A DNA stretch of 64,000 bases, taken from assembly GCF_964355755.1 (NCBI RefSeq), contig NC_092670.1, forward strand, positions 33,653,795-33,717,794. The letters run 5' to 3'. Within the stretch, counting starts at the first letter, position 1. Every line of letters begins with the position of its first letter. The DNA comes from Antedon mediterranea (lineage: Eukaryota > Echinodermata > Crinoidea > Comatulida > Antedonidae). Under the pieces are notes generated by a model that saw only the letters and a program-made list of their open reading frames with translations, was not told the DNA's origin and did no database searches. Made by a program: the position numbers and the translations under genes. This document shows, piece after piece, positions 24,701 to 37,800 of the stretch.

Positions 24701-25325
24701 CTCCTCTGTCCTCTGTTCCAAACTATCTCTCGCTAAAGGTGCACGTCCGCTACCACCAGTATTTCTCCTCCAATACTGGAGCTTAACGGCTGCGCCAGGT
24801 CCATGTCCGTCACCTCGTTCTACAGTCGGTTTATCTCCTCTGAATAGCATCTAATGACTCTTGTAATTGTTCGATCGTGTGAGTAATTCCTTCCGCAACA
24901 CGACCAATCCCACTGCTGCCACAAATGTAACGGAAATCTGTTCTTGGGTTTTTTCCCTTTGGGGAGGATCTGTGGATACCACGGTCCACTCGAATAAAAC
25001 AAACAATCAATTACAATTTCTGGAGTGACCTCCTTTATTCTTTTATGATTCAAAATTATTGGTAACAACCGATTAAAATAATTAATTAGATTAGTTTTGC
25101 TATTACGCCGGACTTGAAACAACAGCGTAACCACCAGTAATGACGTAACCTCCAATAGCAACGTAACCACAAACAATGGCGTAACCTCCAACAGCAACGT
25201 ACACCAACAATGGCGTAACCTCCTAGAAATTGCATTTTATTTGCCAGGAATTTGTATGATTTATTTCTTTTTTATTTTTAAATGCGCCTTGAGCACTCTG
25301 GAGTGGTATGTGCGCTATAAAAATC

Positions 25326-25378
<53 letters not shown>

Positions 25379-28300
25379 ATAGCAACGTACACCAACAATG
25401 GCGTAACTTCCAACAGCAACGTACACCAACAATTGCGTAACCTCCAACAGCAACGTACACCAACAATGGCGTAACCTCCAACAGCAACGTACACCAACAA
25501 TTGCATAACCTCCAACAGCAACGTACACCACCAACAATGGCACAACCTCCAACAGCAACGTACACCATCAATCACGTAACCTCTAACAGCAACGTACACC
25601 AACAATGGCGTGATATCCAACAGCAACGTACACCAACAATGGTGTAACATCCAATAATAACGTACCCCAACAATGGCGTAACCTCAAACAGCAACGTACA
25701 CCAACAATGGTGTAACCTCCAACAGCAAATACACCACCAACAATGGCGCAACCTCCAACCGCAACGTACACCAACAATGGCGTAATCTCCATCAGCAACG
25801 TACACCAACAATGGTGATTAAATTAATTAATTAAATTTCAGTATATCACCGGGCGGTTTAGAATTAATGTTCATTGCCTGATGTGTTTATATTATATAAA
25901 GTATCTCTTCGGAGATCCCGCCTCGTGAATAAAAATACTGAAAGATGAGGGCGTATCAATTTGATCTCTGGTGCGCGTGCGTACAACTGAGGACTAGTGC
26001 TGTTCCACCGTACCACGCCGAGAATGTTAAAGAGTCGCTATCCAATCGAGTTTGAACAATACCATGAAAGCCCCAGTGGTCTAATGGTTAGGACATCTGC
26101 ATATCAAGCAGGCGGTCCGAGTTCGAGTCTCAGTTGGGGCGACTTTTTCTTATTCTCACAGATTTCCTCATCTTTATCGTTTCAAATTAATTAATTAAAT
26201 TTCAGTATATCACCGGGTGGTTTAGAATTAATGTTCATTGCCTGATGTGTTTATATATATATATAAGTATCTCTTCTGAGATCCCGCCTCGTGAATAAAA
26301 ATACTGAAAGATGAGGGCGTATCAATTTAATCTCTGGTGCGCGTGCGTACAACTGAGGACTAGTGCTGTTCCACCGTACCACGCCGAAAATGTTAAAGAG
26401 TCGCTATCCAATCGAGTTAGAACAATACCATGAAAGCCCCAGTGGTCTAATGGTTAGGACATCTGCATATCAAGCAGGCGGTCCAAGTTCGAGTCTCGGT
26501 TGGGGCGACTTTTTCTCATTCTCACAGATTTCCTCATCTTTATCGTTTCAAATTAATTAATTAAATTTCAGTATATCACTGGGCGGTTTAGAATTAATGT
26601 TCATTGCCTGATATTTTTATATATATAAAACTATCTCTTCGGAGATCCCGCCTCTTGAATAAAAATACTGAAAGATGAGGGCGTATCAATTTGATCTCTG
26701 GTGCGCGTGCGTACAACTGAGGACTAGTGCTGTTCCACCGTACCACGCCGAGAATGTTAAAGAGTCGCTATCCAATCGAGTTTGAACAATACCATGAAAG
26801 CCCCAGTGGTCTAATGGTTAGGACATCTGCATATCAAGCAGGCGGTCCGAGTTCGAGTCTCGGTTGGGGCGACTTTTTCTCATTCTCACAGATTTCCTCA
26901 TCTTTATCGTTTCAAATTAATTAATTAAATTTCAGTATATCACCGGGCGGTTTAGAATTAATGTTCATTGCCTGATGTGTTTATATATACATATCATTAA
27001 TTCTAAACCTCCCGGTGATATACTGAAATTTAATTAATTAATTTGAAACGATAAAGATGAGGAAATCTGTGAGAATGAGAAAAAGCTCCAACCGAGACTC
27101 GAACTCGGACCGCCTGTTTGATATGCAGATGTCCTAACCATTAGACCACTGGGGCTTTCATGGTATTGTTCGAACTCGATTGGATAGCGACTCTTTAACA
27201 TTCTCGGCGTGGTACGGCGGAACAGCACTAGTCCTCAGTTGTACGCACGCGCACCTGAGATCAAATTGATACGCCCTCATCTTACAGTATTTTTATTCAC
27301 GAGGCGGGATCTCTGAAGAGATACTTTTATATATATAAACAAATCAGGCAAAGAACATTAATTCTAAACCGCCCGGTGATATACTGAAATGTAATTAATT
27401 AATTTGAAACGATAAAGATGAGGAAATCTGTGAGAATGAGAAAAAGTCGCCCCAACCGAGACTCGAACTCGGAACGCCTGCTTGATATGCAGATGTCCTA
27501 ACCATTAGTCCACTGGGGGCTTTCATGGTATTGTTTGAACTCGATTGGATAGCGACTCTTTAACATTCTCGGCGTGGTACGGCGGAACAGCACTAGTCCT
27601 CAGTTGTACGCACACGCACCAGAGAATATATATATATATATATAGATTCGTTGAGTCAGCAAATGTGCTCAATTGAAATCAAGAGCGAATATATATTTAT
27701 GAATTAGATAGAACACGGGCGTCTATTTCACGGTGTTTCACGTTAAACGATCTTATATATATATATATATTATATATAACTCATGATTTGCAAAATATGA
27801 TTTACGTTAGTACCTACCTACATTATAATTAACAAAAAATAAATAAGTACTTTACGTTTTTATATTTTTTTCAATACCATTCGGGAGTGATTGTAGTCCA
27901 CCGCAGTTCAGATATCTAAATAAAGATAAGGTTGTATTAAGTACATGCGAGTTCAGTGACATAATGGAAAATGATGATACTAATAGTTTTAGATAATGAA
28001 CAAGATAGTTACGAAATAATGTGTTTTTTTTTCCTTACATTGTTCCATTTTCTTTCATATTTGACAAAGCATTTTCCCCGATCTTGTCTAATTTATTGTC
28101 AAATAGATATCTGAAAAAAAAATGTCATTAGTTTGAAATATCTTTGTTTTGGTTAGGTTTCTAATTAATTAAAACGTCTATAACACAGATCAAAAATGTA
28201 TTATTTTACTTATTTTAAAATAGTAACAAATCTCACATGTATTTCAGCGTTTTACCATTGGTTGTTAATGTTTGATAGGTAATGTTAGCAATTTCATTCC

Positions 28301-31300
28301 CATAAAGGAAGCTGGAGAAAAAAATAATGAACACATGAATGACTTTATCATTTAAGTTCAACGGCGTCATCGTCATAATCGTCGTCATCATCATCATAAT
28401 CATCGTCATCGTCATCAGCATCGTCTGATATGTAAATAGCAGCTCTAAAAATTAAAAAAAATGTTTGCTCGCTTTACGTCAAAATAGCATTTACTATTCT
28501 TAAAATGTTCCAGTGCTTTTCTTTAAAACATACAAATGCTGCATGCAACTTTCAGGTAATCTATAAAAAAAAACACGGATAACTTTTTTCTATTGAATAG
28601 TGTAGAAAGTTATTTAACGTGCACTATTATGTACACGGGACCAATATTGTAATTAACTTACAGAAACTGAAGATTAGTTCCACTAAATGCCCCTTCTTCT
28701 ATAGAGGTAATGCTGTTTCCCATTAGCATTCTAACAAAAAATTATTATAGATTAAGCATTGTTTTAGATAGGTTTGAAGACTAAAACATTATGTTTTAAA
28801 TGAAGCTTTTAAAGGAATTATAACTTGTTTAGATTATTTTTCATGAGCAAGACATGTACACGTTTTAAATCCATATCTGAGAAGACGTTTTCCACCACCA
28901 GTATTTTGGTGAAGGAGAGTCTTGTCTTTCTTAAACATTCGTCAATCGAAATGATGATTATACTTACAGCCTCTCAAGGGATTCCATATCAGAAAAGATA
29001 TTTTTGGAAATGTGCTGAATTTTATTTTTGTGTAATAGTATGTTCTGAACTGGAGGTATCCGGCCGTCTTCTAATGATGTCAGATTGTTCCAGCTTAAAT
29101 CTCTAAAAGATACACAGTGCGTAAGAAGGCATCAAAATAATGTATTGCCGATTGTTTGACTGAACAAAATACGTAACTACTGTGGTATCATAATACTAAC
29201 AAAAGGTCACTCATTAGATTATTAGACTTAAGTGGACTAGGTACAGGAGTTGACACTTAAGAATGACGGATCTTCAATTAGACTCTAAAAAGAAACATTT
29301 TTGCATTTGTTTTACATGTGTACTCATTATGTTAATTAATTCTAGGTGGGACATATATTGACTTTTGACCCTTTCTTAAGGGGTCATGGTACAGGATTTG
29401 GCACTTAAGAATGACGTTTTCTCAGTTAGGTAAATGTACTTATTGTATTGTCAAAAGTTTCATCGATGTACTCGACCATGCTAATTAAAATGCTAATTAG
29501 CCTCAGACCTTTTGTACTCGCAATGCTAAACAAATCTTCATAGGCTGCCGGATTAATATTAAAACAGTAAGACCTAAAGAGACAACATTTAATATTGGTA
29601 GAGCATTTCATAAATTTGCGATTAAGTGAGTTGCTTCTAATACACAAAGATATGAACTGACTATAAATGCATTCGCCTTTATCTTTCAGTATATTAAACT
29701 CTCTAAATTGTCCGGTGATAAATCAAGATATCAGGTTTGTAATTTTGTTTTAGTTATTATCCTTCCAAATTGAATATTATATAATTTGATTTTACGACTG
29801 TGGGTCACATGGCGTGCAATAGTACGAACTATTAAACGATCGTTTAATAGTACTTTTTCGTGTACAAAAAAAAACCTTTTTGCGTTTGGGAAAATATTTT
29901 GTTTATATTATTGATTTTGATGCCACCTAGTTCGTACTTTCGCCGCGATTTGAATGTTATGACTGGTTTTCCGCAAAGGAAGTACTTTTCTAGACAGATA
30001 TATGTACTAATTTAGATCAAAAATGCACTTATTAGTTTTATATCATTTGTAGGATTTTGATTAATTAATAGGAACATCCCTACAAGACGTGGAATCGTCG
30101 GAAAAACATAATTAGCCTAGATGAGTAACAGTTGTCTGTCAAAGTTGCCTTCCAGCCTAGGCCTAGCTAGTACTAGCCTTGGCCTAGGCCTGTTGGTATT
30201 ATGCTAAGCCTAGTCTAGGCGTTTTAGCCTTGCTAGGCCAAGGATTGTTCCGTCGTTTGTTGACAAAGTTAACACTAACGTAGGTGTGTTTATAAAATCC
30301 ATATAAATATAAAATTTAATATAATATTATTAAAATCAAAATGTTACTGTTTTAATCAATGTGACTCAAATGTAGCCCTTAGCTTGGGCTATATTTTATT
30401 TGATTAACATGACATGAATCTATTTAGATGTTACATGAAACAAATAGTAAATGTTTTATATTTGTGTAATGAAATAATGGCATTTTGTGAATGATGAAGG
30501 GTTAAAAATTACCTTTCATCATTCACCTTAAGCTATTATTTGTACCATTACACTCATAAACATTCATTATTTGTTTACCATTTATTATGTATTGAATGTA
30601 CTACCACCAGTTCAAAAGATTGTAAGTTACCAACAAAAGAAAAAGAACATAAACACTTACAGTAAAAATTCTATTCGTGAGTTAACAATGTTTGGTAGTT
30701 CCGTAAGTTGGTTGTTCGTAAATTGTCTACGTAAAGAATCATTTAATGCACTGTATTAATAATGACTTTTCCTTCTTTTACGATATCATAATCATTATAA
30801 CGAATACGTTTAATTAATAAGATTATAATAATATCTAAAACAAATTCTGGTTTTACAGGTGTATACTAAAATGTGTTACTGTGGAGAAGTGAGACAATTT
30901 ATAACTACAAAACTGTATATAAATCTTTTATTTTTGCATTACTGTTTATTTATTATAAAAAAAATGCTTATATAAGATTATTTTAAAATTGGTTTACGCA
31001 TGCACCAAACTCACAGTAGACGGATAGTGTCCACAGCAACGAAGGCATCCTTATCTATAAATCGAATTTTGTTTTCTGCGAGTGAGCTATAAAAAAATAC
31101 ATAAATAACTTGTAAGAATACTTTGCATAGAATAATATACATTGGTTGTAAAACATTTGCTCCATCATCTTTCCAAATAACTATCGATAGTAAAATTAAT
31201 TATGCCTAAATTGATTTCATTTTTTTTTTACATTTAGAAAAAAGCAAAATTAACCAAAAGTTAATTGATATTCGACGATGGTTAGCTTAGCAGTGAGGAA

Positions 31301-32554
31301 ATACTTACATCTCTTTAAAATATTTTCCTTGAAAAGCTCTTGCTGGTATGCTCTGCAGACTGTTTCCAAATAAAAATCTAGGACAACATTATTCCAAAAT
31401 TATAAACACATTTGAAGTGAAACTGCAAGCAAATCTTTGAAAGACCATGGCGATTGACTTAGGTTTCTTAGTAAAGTAAACACTATTATGAAATTTGTCA
31501 AAACGTCATAATTATGCATATATCTCGATTGCCTTTTATAGAACAAGATTTACTATTTTGTTTACCATACGAGCCATTACGATAAAATAAATAAAATTTA
31601 AATTAAATTAAATGCAAATACAAGTATATAGTCCAGGAGCTTATGTCGAAAAAAAGGCACTTGTAGAATGTTGATGTTAATTGTCGGCACCAACGTTTTT
31701 CTGACTCAGAAAAACTTTGGTGCCATTTTTTTCGACCATGGCAAGTGGCCACCATTTTGAAACCTACGTTTTTTTTTTACCTAATTTAAGGTAAAAAACT
31801 ACATTTTATGTAAAAATTAATATAAATACTCATGTTGTATGTTTACGAAACAAATATAAAAGTATTCATTTTTAGTTAAATCCCCAAGACCTGAAAATGT
31901 TGTCGTTTTGTAAAAATAATGTAGATATACATATAATTTTAAAAACATTAAACCAAGTCTTGTCTTAAATGTACGTTCTAAGGTTAATTATGTTCAAAAG
32001 ATAACGGTAACGTACGAACATCGTACGCTTGCTATAATGCTTAGCCCGACGTTGTCTCATTGCTGAAATAATTTTCTTTCCTTTTTTTGGCAGAATCCGT
32101 TAATACAAAATGGAAGAAGACCTGGTATTTTCGCAGAAAAGTTATGGTTCTCTTATTTGTTTTCACGATCGCTGACCGAAACTGATCGCATCCATATCAA
32201 CATGAAAATATCAATGCCTTGTGGGATTTAGCGGGCCGATTAAATTATTAGAATCAACTTATTTTTCACATTTTTAACAGTTTAAAGACGAAAAAAGTTA
32301 TAAAAATAGGATCATATAGTATTTATTTTTACATAAAATGTAGTTTGTGACCTTAAATTAGGTCGAAAAAAAGGTAGGTCATAGGGCTTTAACACATTGT
32401 TACAGTAATAAACTCACTTATTTTAAACTTGAAATAATGTGTATAGCTATATTATCTATAGACAAAATTTAAACTTTCTAGAAAATGGTGTGATGAATGT
32501 AGAAACTATATGTACAGCTGTACTAAGTATAAAATATATATATATAAATAAAAA

Positions 32555-32597
<43 letters not shown>

Positions 32598-33443
32598 CAT
32601 ACTGTAAATTATAGAAACAGTGCTCATATTCGGAACATGATCTCATAATCGCGTCGAGCATAGCTCATTGGCGAAAGTTCCATATTTTTTTTTTTAGTTG
32701 TATGACAAAATGTCTCTGGCTGGATTCGAACCTGCAACCTCTCGCTTACAGGGCGAGTATCATACCACTAGACCACAGAGCCATGTATGGTATTATCACA
32801 GATTTTCACCCACCAGATACATTCTCTCATACAACAAACGCCCTCACAATCAGTGGAGGCTTAACAAGTCAGAATAAATTCCAACTTTTAATTCGCAACG
32901 GTTTTTTTAAATAATATTGTGTATATGTAAATCAATGATGTTGCGTAGCACTGTGTAAATTATATATAAATCATACTGTAAATTATAGAAACAGTGCTCA
33001 TATTCGGAACATGATCTCATAATCGCGTCGAGCATAGCTAGCTCATTGGCGAAAGTTCCATATTTTTTTTTTTTAGTTGTATGAAAAAATGTCTCTGGCT
33101 GGATTCGAACCTGCAACCTCTCACTTACAGGGCGAGTATCATACCACTAGACCACAGAGCCTCCACTGATTGTTAGGGCATTTGTTGTATTAGAGAATGT
33201 ATCTGGTGGGTGAAAATCTGTGATAATACCATACATGGCTCTGTGGCCTAGTGGTATGATACTCGCCCTGTAAGCGAGAGGTTGCAGGTTCGAATCCCGC
33301 CAGAGACAAATACGGAACTTTCGCCAATGAGCTATGCTCGACGCGATTATGAGATCATGTTCCGAAAATGAGTACTGTTTCTATAATTTACAGTATGATT
33401 TATATATATATATATATATATTGACTTTTTCTCATTCTCACAG

Positions 33444-33488
<45 letters not shown>

Positions 33489-34096
33489 CAATGATGTTGC
33501 GTAGCACTGTGTAAATTATATATAAATCATACTGTAAATTATAGAAACAGTGCTCATATTCGGAACATAATCTCATAATCGCGTCGAGCATAGCTCATTG
33601 GCGAAAGTTCCATATTTTTTTTTTATTTTTTTTTTAGTTGTATGAAAATATGTCTCTGGCTGGATTCGAACCTGCAACCTCTCGCTTACAGGGCTAGTAT
33701 CATACCACTAGACCACAGAGCCATGTATGGTATTATCATAGATTTTCACCCACCAGATACATTCTCTCATACAACAAACGCCCTCACAATCAGTGGAGGC
33801 TTAACAAGTCAGAATAAATTCCAACTTTTAATTCGCAACGGTTTTTTAAATCTGTGATAATACCATACATGGCTCTGTGGTCTAGTGGTATGATACTCGC
33901 CCTGTAAGCGAGAGGTTGCAGGTTTGAATCCAGCCAGAGACATTTTTTCATACAACTAAAAAAAAAAAAATATGGAACTTTCGCCAATGAGCTATGCTTG
34001 ACGCGATTATGAGATCATGTTCCGAATATGAGCACTGTTTCTATAATTTACAGTATGATTTATATATAATTTACACAGTGCTACGCAACATCATTG

Positions 34097-34183
<87 letters not shown>

Positions 34184-34727
34184 CTGTGAGAATGAGAAAA
34201 AGTCAATATATATATATATAAATCATACTGTAAATTATAGAAACAGTACTCATTTTCGGAACATGATCTCATAATCGCGTCGAGCATAGCTCATTGGCGA
34301 AAGTTCCGTATTTTTCTCTGGCGGGATTCGAACCTGCAACCTCTCGCTTACAGGGCGAGTATCATACCACTAGGCCACAGAGCCATGTATGGTATTATCA
34401 CAGATTTTCACCCACCAGATACATTCTCTCATACAACAAATGCCCTCACAATCAGTGGAGGCTTAACAAGTCAGAATAAATTCCAACTTTAATTCGCAAC
34501 GGTTTTTTACATAATATTGTGTATAATATGTAAATCAATGATATGTTGCGTAGCACTGTGTAAATTATATATAAATCATACTGTTCGAATCGAATCGAAT
34601 CCCGCCAGAGACATTTTTTCATACAACTAAAAAATAAGGAACTTTCGCCAATCATGTTCCAAATATGAGCACTGATTTATGAGATATGATTTATATATAA
34701 TTTACACAGTGCTACCCAACATCATTG

Positions 34728-34801
<74 letters not shown>

Positions 34802-37800
34802 CCAAATGCAAATTACTGAAAAAAATGACAATGCTGTGGGTATCAGTGGCTGGATCTCAATGGAGATACAAAAATAAAAAGCGAAAAGCTAAATCAAAAC
34901 GATAAAGTAAACAGCCAGAAAAGTTAGCAGAGCATATATATATATATTCATATTGGATGTTTGTGTAAATTTTGCTAGGTTTTTGGTATATATCTTATGT
35001 TAATGTTATTGGGCGCACTTGAGTTTTGTATGGCCATGTCTTTGTTTTAATAAACCAGAATAAATACATTAAAAAAAATTGTAATCATGGGTTGTATCAA
35101 AATTTGTGAACATCAAGCATAGAAGCAGAGAGTTGGTTTTGATAATACTTAAACATAAATATTGCTATTTGGACCTTTGGAGCTTGTAACTTTACTATTT
35201 TAAGTTGTTTAAAGCATATATAAGATGGGGCTCGGAATGGAGTGTATTTATTCTATATCCTATACTTATTAAGTTTGACTAGTAGTTGATTGCCTAAATA
35301 ATGTTGCAGTATTGTGAATATGAATTATAAAGGGTAAGCAACGTAGGGCCTACATTTAGGAAAAAATGCTTATTAACCTTATCCATTATTCTAATTGTGT
35401 TTGATATGTTTTAAAAATATAATTATTTTTCAATTCTCTTCTCTTCTCAATTTATTAGAAGTCAATATGACTCTTTCCTAACTGTAAAAAACATTCCACT
35501 TGTTTATGCCACTACAAAATACATAAAGAAGGCAGAAAACATAGGCCCATAGTAGACTACAAGGATCCATAGCATATTGAAACATCCAAGACTGTTTGCT
35601 TACATCCTTTCCCCATTAGTAGGAAGCACACAATATCACATTAAAAATTCGAAACTTTTAACACAACAATTAGCAGAAGTCATAATAGAAGAAGATGAAA
35701 TCTTCAATTCACATGATGTAGTATCCTTGTTCACCAACATCCCAGTTGAAGATTCACTATCTGTCATAAGATCTAGACTTTAAGAAAATAGTGATTAAAA
35801 AATAGAACTCAATTAAACATCGATGACACAGTGTATTTAGAATATATAGCCTACCACACAGCTCTATTACAGCAATATAATATGGGGAAATGAATATAAA
35901 ACAATGTATTAAAGAATTCTATTCTTTAATCCATGATACAACAAACTTAGAAAAAATAAATAAATTACAAAAACGTATAGCTAGAATGATTACAAACTCA
36001 CCGATGAGAACAGCCTCCAAACCACGATTAACAAGTTTAAAGATGTTAAATATATACGATAAAAATATAATTCAAATTGCAAGCTTTATGTTCAAATATC
36101 ATCTCCAAGAACTTCCCATTCCTATAAACAACCTGATTGATTTTTAAATCAATTTAAAAATCCTAAAAATGATCGCTTAAAGACATTAAGAAACGCAAAT
36201 AAGATATATATTCAACACAGTAGACTAGAAATAAATAAAAGATCAATTTTCATTGAAAGACCATCTTACTGGAATAAACTCCAGTCTACTCTAGAACAAA
36301 ATCACATGACCTCGCTCCCTATGCTAAATTACAATATTAAAAAGATGATATTTGAAACATATTGCTATACGGTAGCTATTAATGCTACTGCACAATATTT
36401 TGGTTAATCTCACTTTGTTTGTTTTTCTCTTTCTGTCTTAAAACGTCATTTTTTGTTAATGTAATGCGTCTGTCTATGTTTTATGTTTATGCTTGGGAAT
36501 ACAAAGACAAGCCATTTTGACTTCTGTGTATCTTAACCCATAAACTATGTAAACTGTTGAAAATTGAATAAATGTATGGATATTTTGTTTAATTTAGAAT
36601 TCCTAGAACAAAAGCTATTGCCACTGGCAGCACCAATTGGATGTAAACCTCGTCTTTGGAAAAGGTATGTTGATGACATCCTAAAAATAATCTAACAATA
36701 TTAAGTGGATACTTTAACGAAACACATAAATTTATCTGACCCAGCTGTAAACATCAAGTTCACTTATGATAACCAAATACCGTTGCTTGATTCTCTTATT
36801 GTCCGGCAACCTAATCAATCTGTAAAACTACTCGTATATAGAAAACCCACTCATACGGACCAATACCTTCATTTTGAGTCTCACCATCCAATACATCAAC
36901 ATAATAGGGATTGCAAAACACTTTTTGACCGTATGAACGCCATCGTTACATAAAAATGAGGATAGATAAACAGAAGAGGGTAACATTAAATAAGCACTTG
37001 CCAGATGCGGATATCTTAGTTGGTCATGCAAAATAACAAATAGAATTTAAACAAAAGGAAACATCACAGATACAAAAAAAAGTTTATTTGTCATATCTTA
37101 TGATGCAGGTCTATCTGAACGAGTTAGTAGAGTGTTTAAAGAGTGTGGCATTAACAACGCCATAAAACTTCATTCTTCACCTCTGCCAAATACATGTCCA
37201 CTCCAAAGCTCGGATTGATAAGACTAAAGTAGTTAACTGCGTATACGAAATTCCTTGTACAAATTGCGAACACACTTACATAGGTGAAACGAGTCGATGC
37301 GTCGGTATAAGATTAAAAGAACACAAAAAAAGAAACGGAAAAGGTAACACAACGGAGAACAAATTACGCTCGCCAAAACTACAGAGAATCGAAAAGAGAA
37401 TTAGTAAATCAGTCTTAGCAGATCATGCAGCCCACTCCATTCATGTAATAAATTGGATACCTACAGTAGACGCATAAAAGAGGCAATTTGGAGAGAAAGA
37501 AGACAAGACACCATCAATTAGAATGACCTGGCCCTATAGGTCTAATTACAGGTAATCATCCTTCTAAAGAATTGTTCGTGAAAGGAACATCGAAAAACCG
37601 TCAAGAATATATCGTATCGTATGATAACATAAATTATTTACACTATATTGAGTACATACATTTTTCTATGATTTTAAATAATACTGGAAGCAGAAAAATT
37701 GGTCTATAATTAGCGAGTTGGTCTTGCTATAATTTTTGATATTTTAATAACATTTAAAGTTTATTATAAATTAGAGATATTAACTTTAACTGGTGTAACG

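Larger units (their letters stand above)
21396..24930 (-). mobile_element. Ty3/gypsy LTR retrotransposon, internally deleted
   Basis: Read on the minus strand in the order gag, nucleocapsid, protease, RT start, [gap], RNase H end, integrase zinc part, [gap], integrase C-terminus. Just upstream of gag is TTACATTTGTGGCAGCAGTGGGAT (24905-24930 in part), which looks like an LTR end plus primer-binding site. A purine tract AGGAGGGGG lies near 21590, at the expected 3' LTR edge. Two internal deletions remove most of RT/RNase H (near 22590) and the integrase catalytic core (near 22165). LTRs could not be delimited. Inserted in intron 12 of the receptor gene, same orientation. Non-autonomous relic. 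Confidence 0.85.
25830..26990 (+). repeat. Three tandem ~365-bp tRNA-like units, plus orientation
   Basis: Period about 364-366 bp (tRNA-like parts start at 26070, 26436 and 26800). Unit landmarks as at 10930-11765. Between units only a variable AT tract after GTGTTTATAT differs. Tight spacing and high similarity suggest recent tandem amplification. Confidence 0.9.

Noticed and set aside
25223-25811. Several 65-111 codon frames with repeated GVRCCWRL-like peptides
   Set aside because: Six-frame translations of the 34-bp minisatellite, whose length is not a multiple of three; not a repeat protein gene.
11507-27228. Repeated 65-codon frames containing SPSGLMVRTSAYQAGG
   Set aside because: They are translations across the 365-bp tRNA-like units, identical in each copy and explained by the tRNA-like sequence.
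28233-28421. 62-codon frame beginning with Met/Thr repeats
   Set aside because: The front is a microsatellite translation; only 28237-28311 is a real exon, bounded by splice sites.
32702-34479. Recurrent 60-70 codon frames containing SRLQGEYHTT / NLQPLAYRAS
   Set aside because: They are translations of the tRNA-Thr-like SINE heads on either strand, a well-known false gene type.
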